Source of the DNA: Pseudoduganella ginsengisoli
Lineage (GTDB): Bacteria > Pseudomonadota > Gammaproteobacteria > Burkholderiales > Burkholderiaceae_D
DNA: 64,000 bases
Assembly: GCF_009720865.1 (NCBI RefSeq)
Contig: NZ_WNLA01000027.1
Location: 1 to 64,000 of the forward strand
Direction of reading: 5' to 3'
Shown: positions 50,913 through 59,950 of the stretch, piece by piece
Layout: each line of letters starts with the position of its first letter
How positions within the stretch are numbered: the stretch's first letter is position 1
The notes under the pieces: model-generated
The model's input: the letters and a program-made list of their open reading frames with translations, nothing else
Told to the model about the DNA's origin: nothing
Database searches by the model: none
Position numbers and translations under genes: made by a program

Positions 50913-52292
50913 ATGAAACTCGACACCTCCCCCATCGCCGCCATCGCCACCGCCCCTGGCCGCGGCGGCATTGGCGTAGTCCGCGCCTCCGGCAAGAACC
51001 TGCAGCCACTGGCGCAAGCGCTGTTCGGCGACGCAACCCTGAAACCGCGCCACGCCACCTACATCCCGTTCAAGCAGGCCGATGGCACCGTCATCGACGA
51101 GGGGCTGGCGATTTACTTCAAGGCGCCCCATTCATACACGGGCGAAGACGTGCTGGAACTGCAAGGCCATGGCGGCCCCATCGTGCTGCAAATGCTGTTG
51201 CAGCGCGTGCTGGAAGCGGGTGCGGAGTCAGGGCTGCGTTTGGCGGAACCCGGCGAATTCACGCGCCGCGCCTACCTGAACGACAAGCTGGACCTGGCGC
51301 AGGCGGAAGCGGTGGCGGACTTGATCGATGCCTCGACGGAAGCCGCCGCGAAATCCGCATCGCAATCGCTGTCGGGCGCATTCTCGAAAACCATCCATGC
51401 GCTGGTGGAGCGCGTGACGAATTTGCGCATGCTGGTGGAAGCGACACTGGACTTCCCGGAAGAAGAAATCGACTTCCTGGAAAAATCCAATGCGCGTGGC
51501 CAGCTGGCGGGCATCGTCGAAGCGCTGGACAACGTGTTCCGCCAGGCGGCGCAAGGCGCGCTGCTGCGTGAAGGGTTGAATGTGGTGCTGGTGGGGCAGC
51601 CCAATGTGGGCAAATCGTCGCTGCTGAACGCGCTGGCCGGCGCCGACGTCGCCATCGTGACGCCGATTGCGGGCACCACGCGCGACAAGGTATCGGAAAC
51701 CATCCAGATCGAAGGCATCCCGCTGAACATCATCGACACGGCCGGCATCCGCCATCACGACGAAGCCACCGACCTGGTGGAGCGCATTGGCATTGAGCGC
51801 ACGTGGGGCGAAGTGGAAAAGGCCGACGTGATCCTGCACTTGCTGGATGCGGACCAGGGCCCGACGCGGCAAGATGAATCCATCGTGGCCAACTTCCCGC
51901 AGGGCGTGCCGGTGGTGCGGGTGTGGAACAAGATCGACCTGTCTGGCCACAAGCCGGGTGTGGATGCGGCGGAAGATGCCACGCACATTTATTTGTCCGC
52001 GCACGAACACCAGGGCATTGATTTGCTGCGCGCGGAATTGCTGCGCATTGCGGGCTGGCAGCAGACGGGCGAGTCGCTGTACCTGGCGCGCGAGCGTCAC
52101 TTAATCGCGCTGAAGTCCGCGTCGAAACACTTGGATCTGGCTGGTGAACATGCTGCCGTGTCGGACCAGTCGCTGGACTTGTTCGCGGAAGAATTGCGGC
52201 TGGCGCAGAATCAGTTGTCCAGTATTACCGGGGAGTTCACGCCGGATGATTTGCTGGGGGTGATTTTTAGCCGGTTCTGTATTGGTAAGTAA
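50913..52292 (+). CDS. mnmE: tRNA uridine-5-carboxymethylaminomethyl(34) synthesis GTPase
   Basis: A 459-residue MnmE/TrmE, which with MnmG modifies U34 of certain tRNAs. The N-terminal tetrahydrofolate-binding domain starts PIAAIATAPGRGGIGVVRASG; the G domain has GQPNVGKSSLLNAL, DTAGIRHHDEATDLVE and NKID; and the C-terminus ends RFCIGK, the catalytic cysteine tail CIGK. The start ATG at 50913 lies 8 bases after TAGAAT, a -10-like element, so the transcript may be nearly leaderless. Confidence 0.97.
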   Translation: MKLDTSPIAAIATAPGRGGIGVVRASGKNLQPLAQALFGDATLKPRHATYIPFKQADGTVIDEGLAIYFKAPHSYTGEDVLELQGHGGPIVLQMLLQRVLEAGAESGLRLAEPGEFTRRAYLNDKLDLAQAEAVADLIDASTEAAAKSASQSLSGAFSKTIHALVERVTNLRMLVEATLDFPEEEIDFLEKSNARGQLAGIVEALDNVFRQAAQGALLREGLNVVLVGQPNVGKSSLLNALAGADVAIVTPIAGTTRDKVSETIQIEGIPLNIIDTAGIRHHDEATDLVERIGIERTWGEVEKADVILHLLDADQGPTRQDESIVANFPQGVPVVRVWNKIDLSGHKPGVDAAEDATHIYLSAHEHQGIDLLRAELLRIAGWQQTGESLYLARERHLIALKSASKHLDLAGEHAAVSDQSLDLFAEELRLAQNQLSSITGEFTPDDLLGVIFSRFCIGK

Positions 52293-52460
52293 TTTGTTGT
52301 CAAACTTCCCGCCACCTTGCCCCGGGCGACGGTGTACTCACGTGCATTACGGCTCACGCAGGTGCTGGCAGCCGAGTTTCATGGCAAACTGCAGAAAGTT
52401 GCCTATTTGGAAATGAAACTAGCTCAATAAAAGCATCACGCCATCACTCGGGAGCCACGC

Positions 52461-52880
52461 ATGAGAATCAATGCCTACACCGCCATCCCCCAATACACCA
52501 CTTCGCAGAAAGCCGCAGGCAGAACCGTTGCTGAAACCGGCAGTGCCGAAAGCACGAACAAGGCGGCGCAGATCATGCAGAAGTACAACCTCCGAGACAT
52601 CTCCTACGCAGATGTCACCACGATGATGATGGACTTGCACAAGGCTGGCGCCATCCCTGGCGGTAATTTGCTGGATTACCTGCCGCCGCCCGAAGGCGAA
52701 TTCAAAATGCAGGGCGGGAACCTGGTTTCGGTCGATACCGGCAAGAGCAACTTTCTGCACCGGCTCGACAGCCACCTCGCGTATGTCGAACAAAACCAGG
52801 CATCGGACTTCAGTACGATTTTTCAAGTCCGGCGCATGGCCGGCTTCTTTCACAACCTGGATGCGCTAGGACAGCGCTGA
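52461..52880 (+). CDS. Hypothetical protein
   Basis: A 139-residue, mostly helical protein with no family recognised. The N-terminus (MRINAYTAIPQYTTSQKAAG) resembles small envelope- or signalling-associated proteins of this group, and the centre has NKAAQIMQKYNLRDISYADV and MMMDLHKAGAIPGGNLLDYLPPP. There is no signal peptide and no membrane helix. GGGAGC lies upstream of the ATG. It is bordered by mnmE and the convergent anti-sigma gene. Confidence 0.6.
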   Translation: MRINAYTAIPQYTTSQKAAGRTVAETGSAESTNKAAQIMQKYNLRDISYADVTTMMMDLHKAGAIPGGNLLDYLPPPEGEFKMQGGNLVSVDTGKSNFLHRLDSHLAYVEQNQASDFSTIFQVRRMAGFFHNLDALGQR

Positions 52881-52881
52881 T

Positions 52882-53790
52882 TCAGTCGGCTGCCTTGTGC
52901 TCCAGCTGCCCATACACGGCCGTCGCCAGCCGGGCCAATTCCGCCTTGCCGATGTTGGCTGACAGCGCATAGCCGAACCGGCCATCGATCCAGTAAAACA
53001 CACTGACATCGCCTTCCTGCGCGAAGCGGAAGGCCGTGTCCTTGTTGTCCTTGTTATCGGCGGAGACGTACAGCGTGATGCGCCGTCCGGTCGCGTCGTT
53101 GTACATGAATTGCGCCACAGGGCCGCTGGCGCCCGGCAGCAGGCGGCCGCCGATCAAGTCGTAGCCCAATGCGCCCAATTTGGGCGGGCGTACGCTGGCT
53201 TTCAAGCGTTTCGACAGCCACGTCACCAACTGTTCTTCCTGCTCTGCCGTGATTTCCACGGGGCGCCGTACGTCGGGGCTGTAGACCGCATGGGCCACTG
53301 CTGCTTGCCGGGCAAAGGTGGGCATGGCTGCCGCCTCGCGCCCGTTGCCCTGCGCGGCCAGTTGCACGCCGGTTTGCGCCTGCCAGTGGCTGTGCGCGAC
53401 CCAGCCTGCCGCGCCGCCGCATACGGCAAGCAGTACACCTGCCGCCATCCGGTACAGCGACCAGCGTGGTAAAGGCCCGTACGCTTGCTCCGTGCGCGCG
53501 GAAGGTAAGGCGGCAACAGCCTGCATGGCCTGTGCCGCAGGCGATAGCGGCGCAGCTTGCGGATCAGCCGGCGCCCGTGCCGCCGCCAATAGCCGTTCCG
53601 GCACCGCTTCATGCGCCACCGCACCAAATAACTGCTTTAACCCCAGTTCCTGCGCACCATATGCCCGCGCAGTCGCCGCTGCAGAAGGATCCTGCTCCAG
53701 CCACGCCGCCACGTCATCGCGTTGAGAAGATGGCAGCTCGCCATCAACAAACGCATTCAACTCTTCATCCGGAATCAAAGGCTTCTTCAT
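52882..53790 (-). CDS. Anti-sigma factor (membrane-anchored)
   Basis: A 302-residue protein encoded after and overlapping the ECF sigma gene. The N-terminal anti-sigma domain (LIPDEELNAFVDGELPSSQRDDVAAWLEQDP) is of the RsiW/ChrR-like helical type but lacks the His-Cys-Cys zinc triad. A single membrane helix (WSLYRMAAGVLLAVCGGAAGW, about 120-140) leads to a periplasmic domain with TWLSKRLKASVRPPKL-like sequence. It is expected to hold the sigma factor at the membrane until signal-induced release. Confidence 0.88.
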   Translation of the reverse strand: MKKPLIPDEELNAFVDGELPSSQRDDVAAWLEQDPSAAATARAYGAQELGLKQLFGAVAHEAVPERLLAAARAPADPQAAPLSPAAQAMQAVAALPSARTEQAYGPLPRWSLYRMAAGVLLAVCGGAAGWVAHSHWQAQTGVQLAAQGNGREAAAMPTFARQAAVAHAVYSPDVRRPVEITAEQEEQLVTWLSKRLKASVRPPKLGALGYDLIGGRLLPGASGPVAQFMYNDATGRRITLYVSADNKDNKDTAFRFAQEGDVSVFYWIDGRFGYALSANIGKAELARLATAVYGQLEHKAAD

Positions 53791-54308
53791 TACCGCACCA
53801 CTCTCAAAGGCTGGTCCGCCCCCGTCTCAAGCAGCGTCCGCAAATTCGCCCGCGCCCGCGACAGCCGCGACATCACACTGCCCACCGGACAGCCCAATAC
53901 TTCCGCCACCTGTGCATACGACATGTCTTCCAGCCCCACCAGCAATAACACTTCCCGGTGGTCGTCCGACAGTTTGCGCAGCGCGTTATCCAGGTCCCGC
54001 AGCGCCAGGCTGTCCGGCGGGCGCTGGTTATCGGCAATGGCCAGGGCATCATCGTCGATCGGCACCGTGGACAGCGCCGGCTTGCGCGCCAGGTCCATGC
54101 GCAAATTGTGCATGATGGAGAACAGCCATGGGCGGATGTCGCCCATGCCGCTCCATGAAGTGGAACGCTCCCATGCCCGCGCCAGCGTGTCCTGCACCAG
54201 ATCGTCGGCAGACGTGGCGTCTCCCGTCAACGCCCGCGCATAGCGGCGCAGGCTGGGCAGGCAGCCCAGCATTAATTGCTCCATCTGCGCGGCAGCGGAC
54301 CGTTCCAT
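53790..54308 (-). CDS. ECF RNA polymerase sigma factor
   Basis: A 172-residue extracytoplasmic-function sigma factor: region 2 (LRRYARALTGDATSADDLVQDTLARAWERS, given in part, then RPWLFSIMHNLRMDLAR) and region 4 (LSDDHREVLLLVGLEDMSYAQVAEVLGCPVGSVMSRLSRARANL, in parts). It is followed by its anti-sigma factor with overlapping stop and start. It lies 12 bases after the NTF2-like gene, which may share its transcript or regulon. Confidence 0.93.
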   Translation of the reverse strand: MERSAAAQMEQLMLGCLPSLRRYARALTGDATSADDLVQDTLARAWERSTSWSGMGDIRPWLFSIMHNLRMDLARKPALSTVPIDDDALAIADNQRPPDSLALRDLDNALRKLSDDHREVLLLVGLEDMSYAQVAEVLGCPVGSVMSRLSRARANLRTLLETGADQPLRVVR

Positions 54309-54320
54309 CAGGCTGGCAAA

Positions 54321-54749
54321 TCAGGAACCGGAAGCGGCAACCGCCAGTGCCGGCGCAATTTGCCATGTTTCGCCAACAATCTTGCCGTCGCGGTAGACCA
54401 GCACATAACGCACCTTGATTGGCTGCTTGCCCTCGAACAGCACGTTGGCCGTCACCGTACTGCCTTTCGGGTTGGCGGCTTCTTCCACCTTGTCGACGGA
54501 GACTTTCAGCGTGCCCTGCGCCTTGGCGAATTTTTCCCACAGTGCGCGGATATCTTTGGCGCCGCTGTAGCGGCCATCGAGCGGGCCGCCGATCCAGTCA
54601 AACGACGCCTGTTCGGCATAAGCGCCCATCACCTTGTCGACATCGCCCGCGCCGATGGCGGCAAAGTGCGCGCGTGCATCATCCGCAGGACCGGCAAACG
54701 CCGCAGCGCTCAGCGACAGCAGCAGGGCGGCAAAGGACAGTTTTTTCAT
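54321..54749 (-). CDS. Secreted SnoaL/NTF2-like protein
   Basis: A 142-residue protein with a signal peptide (MKKLSFAALLLSLSAAAFA, cleavage near AFA-G) and a small NTF2-like cone fold: DDARAHFAAIGAGDVDKVMGAYAEQASF, WIGGPLDGRYSGAKDIRALWEKF, TVTANVLFEGKQPIKVRYVLVYRDGKIVGETW (each in part). Such proteins often bind or convert small ligands in the periplasm; no activity can be assigned. It lies upstream of the ECF sigma gene in the same direction, 12 bases apart, so it may be co-expressed. Confidence 0.75.
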   Translation of the reverse strand: MKKLSFAALLLSLSAAAFAGPADDARAHFAAIGAGDVDKVMGAYAEQASFDWIGGPLDGRYSGAKDIRALWEKFAKAQGTLKVSVDKVEEAANPKGSTVTANVLFEGKQPIKVRYVLVYRDGKIVGETWQIAPALAVAASGS

Positions 54750-54836
54750 GGTGGTGCTCCTTCTTCTGGTTTGGATACCAGCATAGACGCAGGGGCCACG
54801 GCGTATATTCCACCAGCATACAAAAAAAATCCACGG

Positions 54837-55736
54837 TCACGCCAAATAAGCCTGCAATCCTGCCGCCAGCGCATCGAATACCACCCGGCAGCGGGGGCTG
54901 TTGCGCAAGTCTTCATGCATGGCGATCCACGTATCGAGGCGCAGCGACAAGGCTTGCGGCAGTACGCGCACCAGGGCCGGAGCGCGGCGGGCCAGCGGCG
55001 CCTGGCAAAAACCGATACCGGCGCCGGTGCGTATCATGGCCAGCTGCGCGAGGTCGCTGTCGGTGCGGATGGAAAAGACGTCGCGGCTGAAATCGGGCAG
55101 CGCAGCCAGCGCCTTGCGGATGAACGGCGTAACCTGGTCAAATCCAATGACCGTGTGGTGCTCCAGGTCTTCGATACGTACCGGCGTGCCTTGGCGCTGC
55201 AAATAATCCGCGCGGGCATGCAAGCCCAGTTCCACGCTGCCGACATGACGTGCAATCAATTGGCCCTGTTTGGGCGGCGTCATGCGCACGGCAATGTCGG
55301 CTTCCCGCTGCAATAAATCATGTACTCGGCTCGACAACATCAGCTCAATTTTTAACGCCGGATGCTGTTCGCGCAGCGCCGCCACGATGGGCGGCAATAC
55401 TTCCACGCCGATGATTTCACTGGCGGTGACGCGCACGACGCCCTTAGTTTCCCCATTATCGCCGACGCCTTCACCAGAGGCGGCCCGCTCCAGCGCCGCC
55501 GCCGTGCTGGCCATGGCTTCCGCGTGCGGTTGCAGCGCGCGCGCCGCATCGGTAGGCAGCAAGCCAGCCTGCGAGCGCGTGAACAGCACCAGGTTCAACG
55601 CTTTTTCCAGCGCCGCGATATGGCGGCCCACGGTGGGCTGTGTAATCCCCAGCGCGCGGGCGGCGCCGGACAGCGATCCTTCCGTCAACACGCCGAGGAA
55701 GGCGCGATACCACTCCCATTCAATTGGCTGCTTCAT
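54837..55736 (-). CDS. LysR-family transcriptional regulator
   Basis: A 299-residue regulator with an N-terminal winged helix (WEWYRAFLGVLTEGSLSGAARALGITQPTVGRHIAALEKAL, in part) and a periplasmic-binding-protein-like effector domain (about 95-295: VRVTASEIIGVEVLPPIVAAL). It is divergent from a dehydrogenase-like gene, its probable target. The sequence ATACA-TTTT-TGTAT at 55735-55748 overlaps its start codon and may be an autoregulatory site. Confidence 0.92.
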   Translation of the reverse strand: MKQPIEWEWYRAFLGVLTEGSLSGAARALGITQPTVGRHIAALEKALNLVLFTRSQAGLLPTDAARALQPHAEAMASTAAALERAASGEGVGDNGETKGVVRVTASEIIGVEVLPPIVAALREQHPALKIELMLSSRVHDLLQREADIAVRMTPPKQGQLIARHVGSVELGLHARADYLQRQGTPVRIEDLEHHTVIGFDQVTPFIRKALAALPDFSRDVFSIRTDSDLAQLAMIRTGAGIGFCQAPLARRAPALVRVLPQALSLRLDTWIAMHEDLRNSPRCRVVFDALAAGLQAYLA

Positions 55737-55748
55737 ACATTTTTGTAT
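55735..55748. promoter_or_regulatory. Palindrome at the LysR start codon
   Basis: ATACA-TTTT-TGTAT is a perfect 14-bp inverted repeat overlapping the lysR ATG (55736-55734) and 84 bases upstream of the divergent dehydrogenase start. It fits the interrupted-dyad form of LysR-type sites; binding is inferred. Confidence 0.45.
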
Positions 55749-55831
55749 AGCTGCTTGTCTATGTTCGCCAATTTTAATTGAATCGGGTTCCCGCTACGCT
55801 GTCACCCATCAACTCAAACACGGAGGTTGCA

Positions 55832-56821
55832 ATGAAAACAGTACTGGTCCTGGGCGCAAGCGGTGGTGTCGGTGGTGAAGTGGCGCGCCAGATGGTTGAC
55901 GCGGGATGGACGGTCAAAGCGCTGAAGCGGGGCATGGCGCAGGCATCCGAACAGCGCGGCGGCATGCTGTGGCTGAATGGCGATGCACTGAATGCCGCTG
56001 ACGTGGCGCATGCGGCGCAAGGCTGCAGCGTCATCGTGCATGCCGTGAATCCGCCCGGTTACCGCAACTGGGGGAAACTGGTGCTGCCGATGGTGGACAA
56101 CACCATTGCCGCGGCCCGCCGCACGGGGGCGCTGGTGGTGTTGCCGGGCACCGTGTACAACTATGGCCCGGATGCGTTCCCGTCCGTGACGGAACAGTCG
56201 CCGCAACATCCGGCCACCCGCAAAGGGGCGATCCGGGTGCAGATGGAACAGCGTTTGCGCGAGTATACGCAGCAGGGCGGCCGCGTGCTGGTGGTGCGGG
56301 CCGGAGATTTCTTTGGGCCGCAAGTGGGCAATAGCTGGTTTGCGCAAGGCTTGCTGAAACCGGGGCAGCCTGTCGCCAGCGTCAGCAACCCTGGCGATGC
56401 GGGCGTCGGCCACCAGTGGGCCTATCTGCCCGATGTGGCGCGCACCATGCTGGCGCTGATCGACAGGCGCAATGAACTGGAACCGTTCGCCGCGTTCCAC
56501 ATGGGCGGGCACTGGGATGCGGATGGCACGGCGATGCTGACAGCGATCCAGCGCGTGGTGGTGCGTCACGGCGGCAAGGAACCGGCCATCCGCGCACTGC
56601 CGTGGTGGCTGTTGAAAATCGCCTCGCCGTTCGTGGCGACGTTGCGCGAATTATTGGAAATGCGCTACCTGTGGTGCCAGCCGGTGCGCATGGACAACGC
56701 CAGGCTGGTGGCCACGCTGGGCTATGAGCCGCACACGCCACTGGACGAAGCTGTCGAGGCGACGTTGCAGGGGCTTGGGTGTCTGCCGCACGCTCCGCTT
56801 GCAGCGCTGGCGCATGCTTGA
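55832..56821 (+). CDS. NAD(P)-dependent epimerase/dehydratase-type (extended SDR) protein
   Basis: A 329-residue Rossmann protein with nucleotide-binding motif VLVLGASGGVGGEVARQMV and a likely catalytic tyrosine in LPGTVYNYGPDAF. The rest (IRVQMEQRLREYTQQGGRVLVVRAGDFFGPQVG) fits the atypical extended SDR family. The ATG at 55832 has a GGAGG site; the frame extends upstream to 55778 without one. It is divergently transcribed from the LysR gene. The substrate is unknown. Confidence 0.85.
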   Translation: MKTVLVLGASGGVGGEVARQMVDAGWTVKALKRGMAQASEQRGGMLWLNGDALNAADVAHAAQGCSVIVHAVNPPGYRNWGKLVLPMVDNTIAAARRTGALVVLPGTVYNYGPDAFPSVTEQSPQHPATRKGAIRVQMEQRLREYTQQGGRVLVVRAGDFFGPQVGNSWFAQGLLKPGQPVASVSNPGDAGVGHQWAYLPDVARTMLALIDRRNELEPFAAFHMGGHWDADGTAMLTAIQRVVVRHGGKEPAIRALPWWLLKIASPFVATLRELLEMRYLWCQPVRMDNARLVATLGYEPHTPLDEAVEATLQGLGCLPHAPLAALAHA

Positions 56822-56846
56822 CGCAGCATGGGGTGTAGGGCTCTCT

Positions 56847-56972
56847 CTACCGTCCCAGGCCAGCTGCATGCATCAGCCAGCGCATGGCTAATGCGGCCAG
56901 CCCCAGCGCACCCACGCTGAGGCACCAGATCAGCGCCAGCCAGCCCAATCGTTTCAGCCACAAGGTGCGCAT
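56847..56972 (-). CDS. DUF2474 small membrane protein of the cyd operon
   Basis: A 41-residue, single-helix protein (MRTLWLKRLGWLALIWCLSV, then GALGLAALAMRWLMHAAGLGR). Its start overlaps the cydB stop by one base (TGATG). DUF2474 proteins occur in this position in bd-type oxidase operons of the cyanide-insensitive type, where they probably stabilise the complex like CydX. Confidence 0.85.
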   Translation of the reverse strand: MRTLWLKRLGWLALIWCLSVGALGLAALAMRWLMHAAGLGR

Positions 56973-57979
56973 CAGTGATATCCGTCCCCAATGCGCACTT
57001 TGCCGCGGAATACGTAATACGACCATACGGTATAGGCAAGGATGACGGGAATGACCAGCAGCGCGCCCACTAGTGCGAAGCCCTGGCTTTGCGAAGGCGC
57101 GGCTGCTTGCCAGATCGAGATTTCCGGCGGCACGATGTGTGGCCACACGCTGATGCCCAGCCCCGTATAACCGAGGAAGATCAGGGCCAGCGTGTAAATG
57201 AACGGTTGCCGGTCCTTGCGCCCGCCCAGTGCGCGCAGCAGCCGCCACGCGCACACGGCTACCAGCAGCGGTACCGGTGCAAACCACAGCAAGTTGGGGA
57301 ACGAGAACCAGCGCGCGGCAATACGGGCGTCGATCAGCGGCGTCCAGATGCTGATGACGGCAATGGCCGCCAGCAGCGCCCACACGAGATGGCGCGTGAT
57401 GCGGTAAGCGTGTTCCTGCAATGCGCCTTCGGTTTTCATGATCAGCCACGTGCTGCCCAGCAGCGCATAGGCCGCCAGCAGCCCCGCGCCGCAAAACAAG
57501 GCGAACGGCGAAATCCAGTCCAGCGGCCCGCCCGCGAAGGCGCGGCCATGGATGGGAAAGCCCTGGATGTACGCGCCCAGTGACACGCCCTGGAAAAACG
57601 TGGCAGCGACGGAGCCGCCGATAAATGCCTTGTCCCAGAAGTGGCGTTCATGGTCCAGCGCCTTGAAGCGGAATTCAAAAGCCACGCCCCGGAAGACCAG
57701 GCCGACCAGCATGAAGATCAGCGGCAAATACAGCGCGCTGAGGATAACGGCATAGGCGAACGGGAAAGCCGCCAGCAAACCGGCGCCGCCCAGGACCAGC
57801 CAGGTTTCATTGCCATCCCAGACCGGCGCCACCGTGTTCATGATGGCATCCCGCTCGTGGCGGTCCGGGAAGCATGGGTACAGGATGCCGATGCCGAGAT
57901 CGAAGCCATCCATGACGATGTACATCATGATGCCGAACAGGATGATGATGGCCCAGATGATGGAAAGGTCGATGCCCAT
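56972..57979 (-). CDS. cydB: Cytochrome bd-type ubiquinol oxidase subunit II
   Basis: A 335-residue membrane subunit with eight or nine helices, starting MGIDLSIIWAIIILFGIMMY and containing MDGFDLGIGILYPCFPD, ETWLVLGGAGLLAAFP and LIFRGVAFEFRFK-like motifs typical of CydB/CioB. It holds no haem but stabilises subunit I. ATG 57979 lies 1 base from the cydA stop. The operon is cydA-cydB-DUF2474. Confidence 0.95.
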   Translation of the reverse strand: MGIDLSIIWAIIILFGIMMYIVMDGFDLGIGILYPCFPDRHERDAIMNTVAPVWDGNETWLVLGGAGLLAAFPFAYAVILSALYLPLIFMLVGLVFRGVAFEFRFKALDHERHFWDKAFIGGSVAATFFQGVSLGAYIQGFPIHGRAFAGGPLDWISPFALFCGAGLLAAYALLGSTWLIMKTEGALQEHAYRITRHLVWALLAAIAVISIWTPLIDARIAARWFSFPNLLWFAPVPLLVAVCAWRLLRALGGRKDRQPFIYTLALIFLGYTGLGISVWPHIVPPEISIWQAAAPSQSQGFALVGALLVIPVILAYTVWSYYVFRGKVRIGDGYH

Positions 57980-57980
57980 G

Positions 57981-59414
57981 TCAATGTTCCTCCAGCGCGG
58001 CGTCATCGCGGTCCGATTTGCGTGCCGCGGACAGTGGCCGCGCCGGTGTGCCCGGCTGTCCGGGACCACCGGTGTCCGGCTGCGCGCCCTCATTGGTGGC
58101 GGGGCCTTTACGGATCAGCCGCAGCAGGTAAGCGATGCCGGTACCGAACACGGCGGCGTACACTGCGATGAAGATCGCCAGCGTCGTACCCAGTTCCGCT
58201 GCGCCGTGCGGCGATACCGCATCGGCGGTGCGCATCAGGCCATACACGACCCACGGCTGGCGGCCCACTTCCGTCGTGAACCAGCCGGCGAGGATGGCGA
58301 ACAGGCCCGCAGGTCCCATGCCGGCAGCAAAGCGCAAGAAAGTCTTGTTGCTCCACACAGTGCCGCGCCAGCGCAGCAGCAGGCCGGTTAGGCCCAGAAA
58401 AATCATCAGCACACCCAATCCCACCATGATGCGGAAGGACCAGAACACCACGGTGGAATTGGGCCGGTCACGCGGAGCGAAATCTTTCAGCGCAGGGATG
58501 TCGCCATCGAGGCTGTGGGTGAGGATGAGGCTGCCCAGCCGGGGGATTTCCACCTTGTAGCGGGTTTGTTCCCGCTCCATATCCGGCCAGCCAAACACGA
58601 TCAGCGGTACGCCTGCTCCCGGTGCGCCATGCTGCCAATGGCCTTCCATGGCGGCGATTTTGGCAGGCTGGTGCTTCAGCGTATTCAAGCCGTGTGCATC
58701 GCCGACCATTGCCTGGATGGGCGCCACGATGGCCACCATCCACAGCGCCATCATGAACATCTTGCGGACCGCCGGGTTGTCCGTGCCCCGCAACAAATGC
58801 CACGCGGCGGCCCCGCCCACCATCAATGCCGTGGCGAGGAAGGCAGCCACGCTCATGTGGACGAGACGGTATGGGAACGAAGGATTGAAGATGACGGCCA
58901 GCCAGTCTGTCGGCGCCACGCGGCCATCGATGATGGCGTAGCCTTGCGGCGTTTGCATCCAGCTGTTCGATGCAAGAATCCACGTGGCAGACACCAGCGT
59001 GCCCAGCGCCACCATGGCGGTCGCCATGAAGTGCAAGGCCGGCCCCACGCGGTTCCAGCCAAACAGCATGACGCCGAGGAAGCCTGCTTCCAGGAAAAAC
59101 GCCGTCAGTACTTCATAGGCCAGCAGCGGCCCCGTGATGGAACCGGCGTAATCGGAATAGACACTCCAGTTGGTGCCGAACTGGTACGCCATGACAAGGC
59201 CGGACACGACGCCCATGCCGAAATTGACGGCAAAAATTTTCGACCAGAAATGGTACAGGTCGCGGTACACGCTGCGGCCCGTGCGCAGCCAGCACGCTTC
59301 CAGCACGACAAGGTAACTGGCCAGCCCGATCGTGATGGCGGGGAAAATGATATGGAATGAAATCGTCAAGCCGAACTGGATGCGCGCCAGCTCCAGCGCC
59401 GTCAAGCCCCACAT
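57981..59414 (-). CDS. cydA: Cytochrome bd-type ubiquinol oxidase subunit I, short-Q-loop type
   Basis: A 477-residue subunit holding haems b and d. It begins MWGLTALELARIQFGLTISFHIIF with the conserved histidine in the first helix, then FGMGVVSGLVMAYQFGTNWS, the Q-loop (GWPDMEREQTRYKVEIPRLG), and GRQPWVVYGLMRTADAVSP. At under 480 residues it lacks the long Q-loop of the E. coli enzyme (522 residues), as in the cyanide-insensitive oxidase (CioA) class. A GGGAGG ribosome site precedes the ATG. The operon has no cydCD in this window. Confidence 0.95.
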   Translation of the reverse strand: MWGLTALELARIQFGLTISFHIIFPAITIGLASYLVVLEACWLRTGRSVYRDLYHFWSKIFAVNFGMGVVSGLVMAYQFGTNWSVYSDYAGSITGPLLAYEVLTAFFLEAGFLGVMLFGWNRVGPALHFMATAMVALGTLVSATWILASNSWMQTPQGYAIIDGRVAPTDWLAVIFNPSFPYRLVHMSVAAFLATALMVGGAAAWHLLRGTDNPAVRKMFMMALWMVAIVAPIQAMVGDAHGLNTLKHQPAKIAAMEGHWQHGAPGAGVPLIVFGWPDMEREQTRYKVEIPRLGSLILTHSLDGDIPALKDFAPRDRPNSTVVFWSFRIMVGLGVLMIFLGLTGLLLRWRGTVWSNKTFLRFAAGMGPAGLFAILAGWFTTEVGRQPWVVYGLMRTADAVSPHGAAELGTTLAIFIAVYAAVFGTGIAYLLRLIRKGPATNEGAQPDTGGPGQPGTPARPLSAARKSDRDDAALEEH

Positions 59415-59726
59415 ATGGCCTCCCTTGTTGATGCATTGGATTCTCTGGGAAGCAATGCAAGGCGAACAGGTACAGGTTGGCGATTATGCGGCCATATCAG
59501 ATGAACGGCGCTACGTTGCCTTGCCGATGTCATTTCTTTATCACTGCTATCATTTTTTCCATTTCAATTTAAAGATTTTTTCTCCCTCTGTAGAGACGGA
59601 AATTTGTGTGGAAGTGTGAGGCAACACACACAAGACGCCCTGTAGCCACGCGGCAATCCTGCTATTATGGGTTCAGGCAATGTGCACTTTTGCCATGCAG
59701 AATCTGTGTCTGAAAAGGGGAAATCC
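59415..59726. other. Intergenic region between cydA and a zinc-ribbon gene
   Basis: A gap of 312 bases. It should contain the cydA promoter, but no clear FNR/ANR box was found; the best resemblance (TTGATGCATTGGA) lacks the second half-site. A T-rich stretch lies near 59545-59590. Confidence 0.4.
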
Positions 59727-59924
59727 GTGGAGCCGCTACAGAATAATCCGCCCGACGATGCAAGCGCGATGCCGCCTCCAATGGCGCGCCGAGTGGACAC
59801 CCGGCAGTCGTTGCCGGCGAAAGGTTTTTGCTGGTATTGCGACCGGCCGGTAGATAGCGTGAAACGCTTCTGCGGCAAAGAGTGTCACGACGCTTTTGAC
59901 GAAGAAGACGAATACACAAAATAA
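59727..59924 (+). CDS. Small zinc-ribbon-like protein
   Basis: A 65-residue protein from the GTG at 59727, which has AGGGGA 6 bases upstream (an in-frame ATG at 59667 gives 85 residues but no ribosome site). The C-terminal half contains GFCWYCDRPVDSVKRFCGKECHDAF, in parts CWYC and CGKEC, a Cys4 zinc-ribbon arrangement, followed by an acidic end. Its function is unknown; such proteins may bind nucleic acid or be chaperones for metal centres. Confidence 0.6.
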   Translation: MEPLQNNPPDDASAMPPPMARRVDTRQSLPAKGFCWYCDRPVDSVKRFCGKECHDAFDEEDEYTK

Positions 59925-59950
59925 CGCAGTACAGTGACTGCAAGCGTGCG

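Noticed and set aside
59420..59450. An FNR box upstream of cydA
   Set aside because: TTGAT is present but the second half-site ATCAA is missing.
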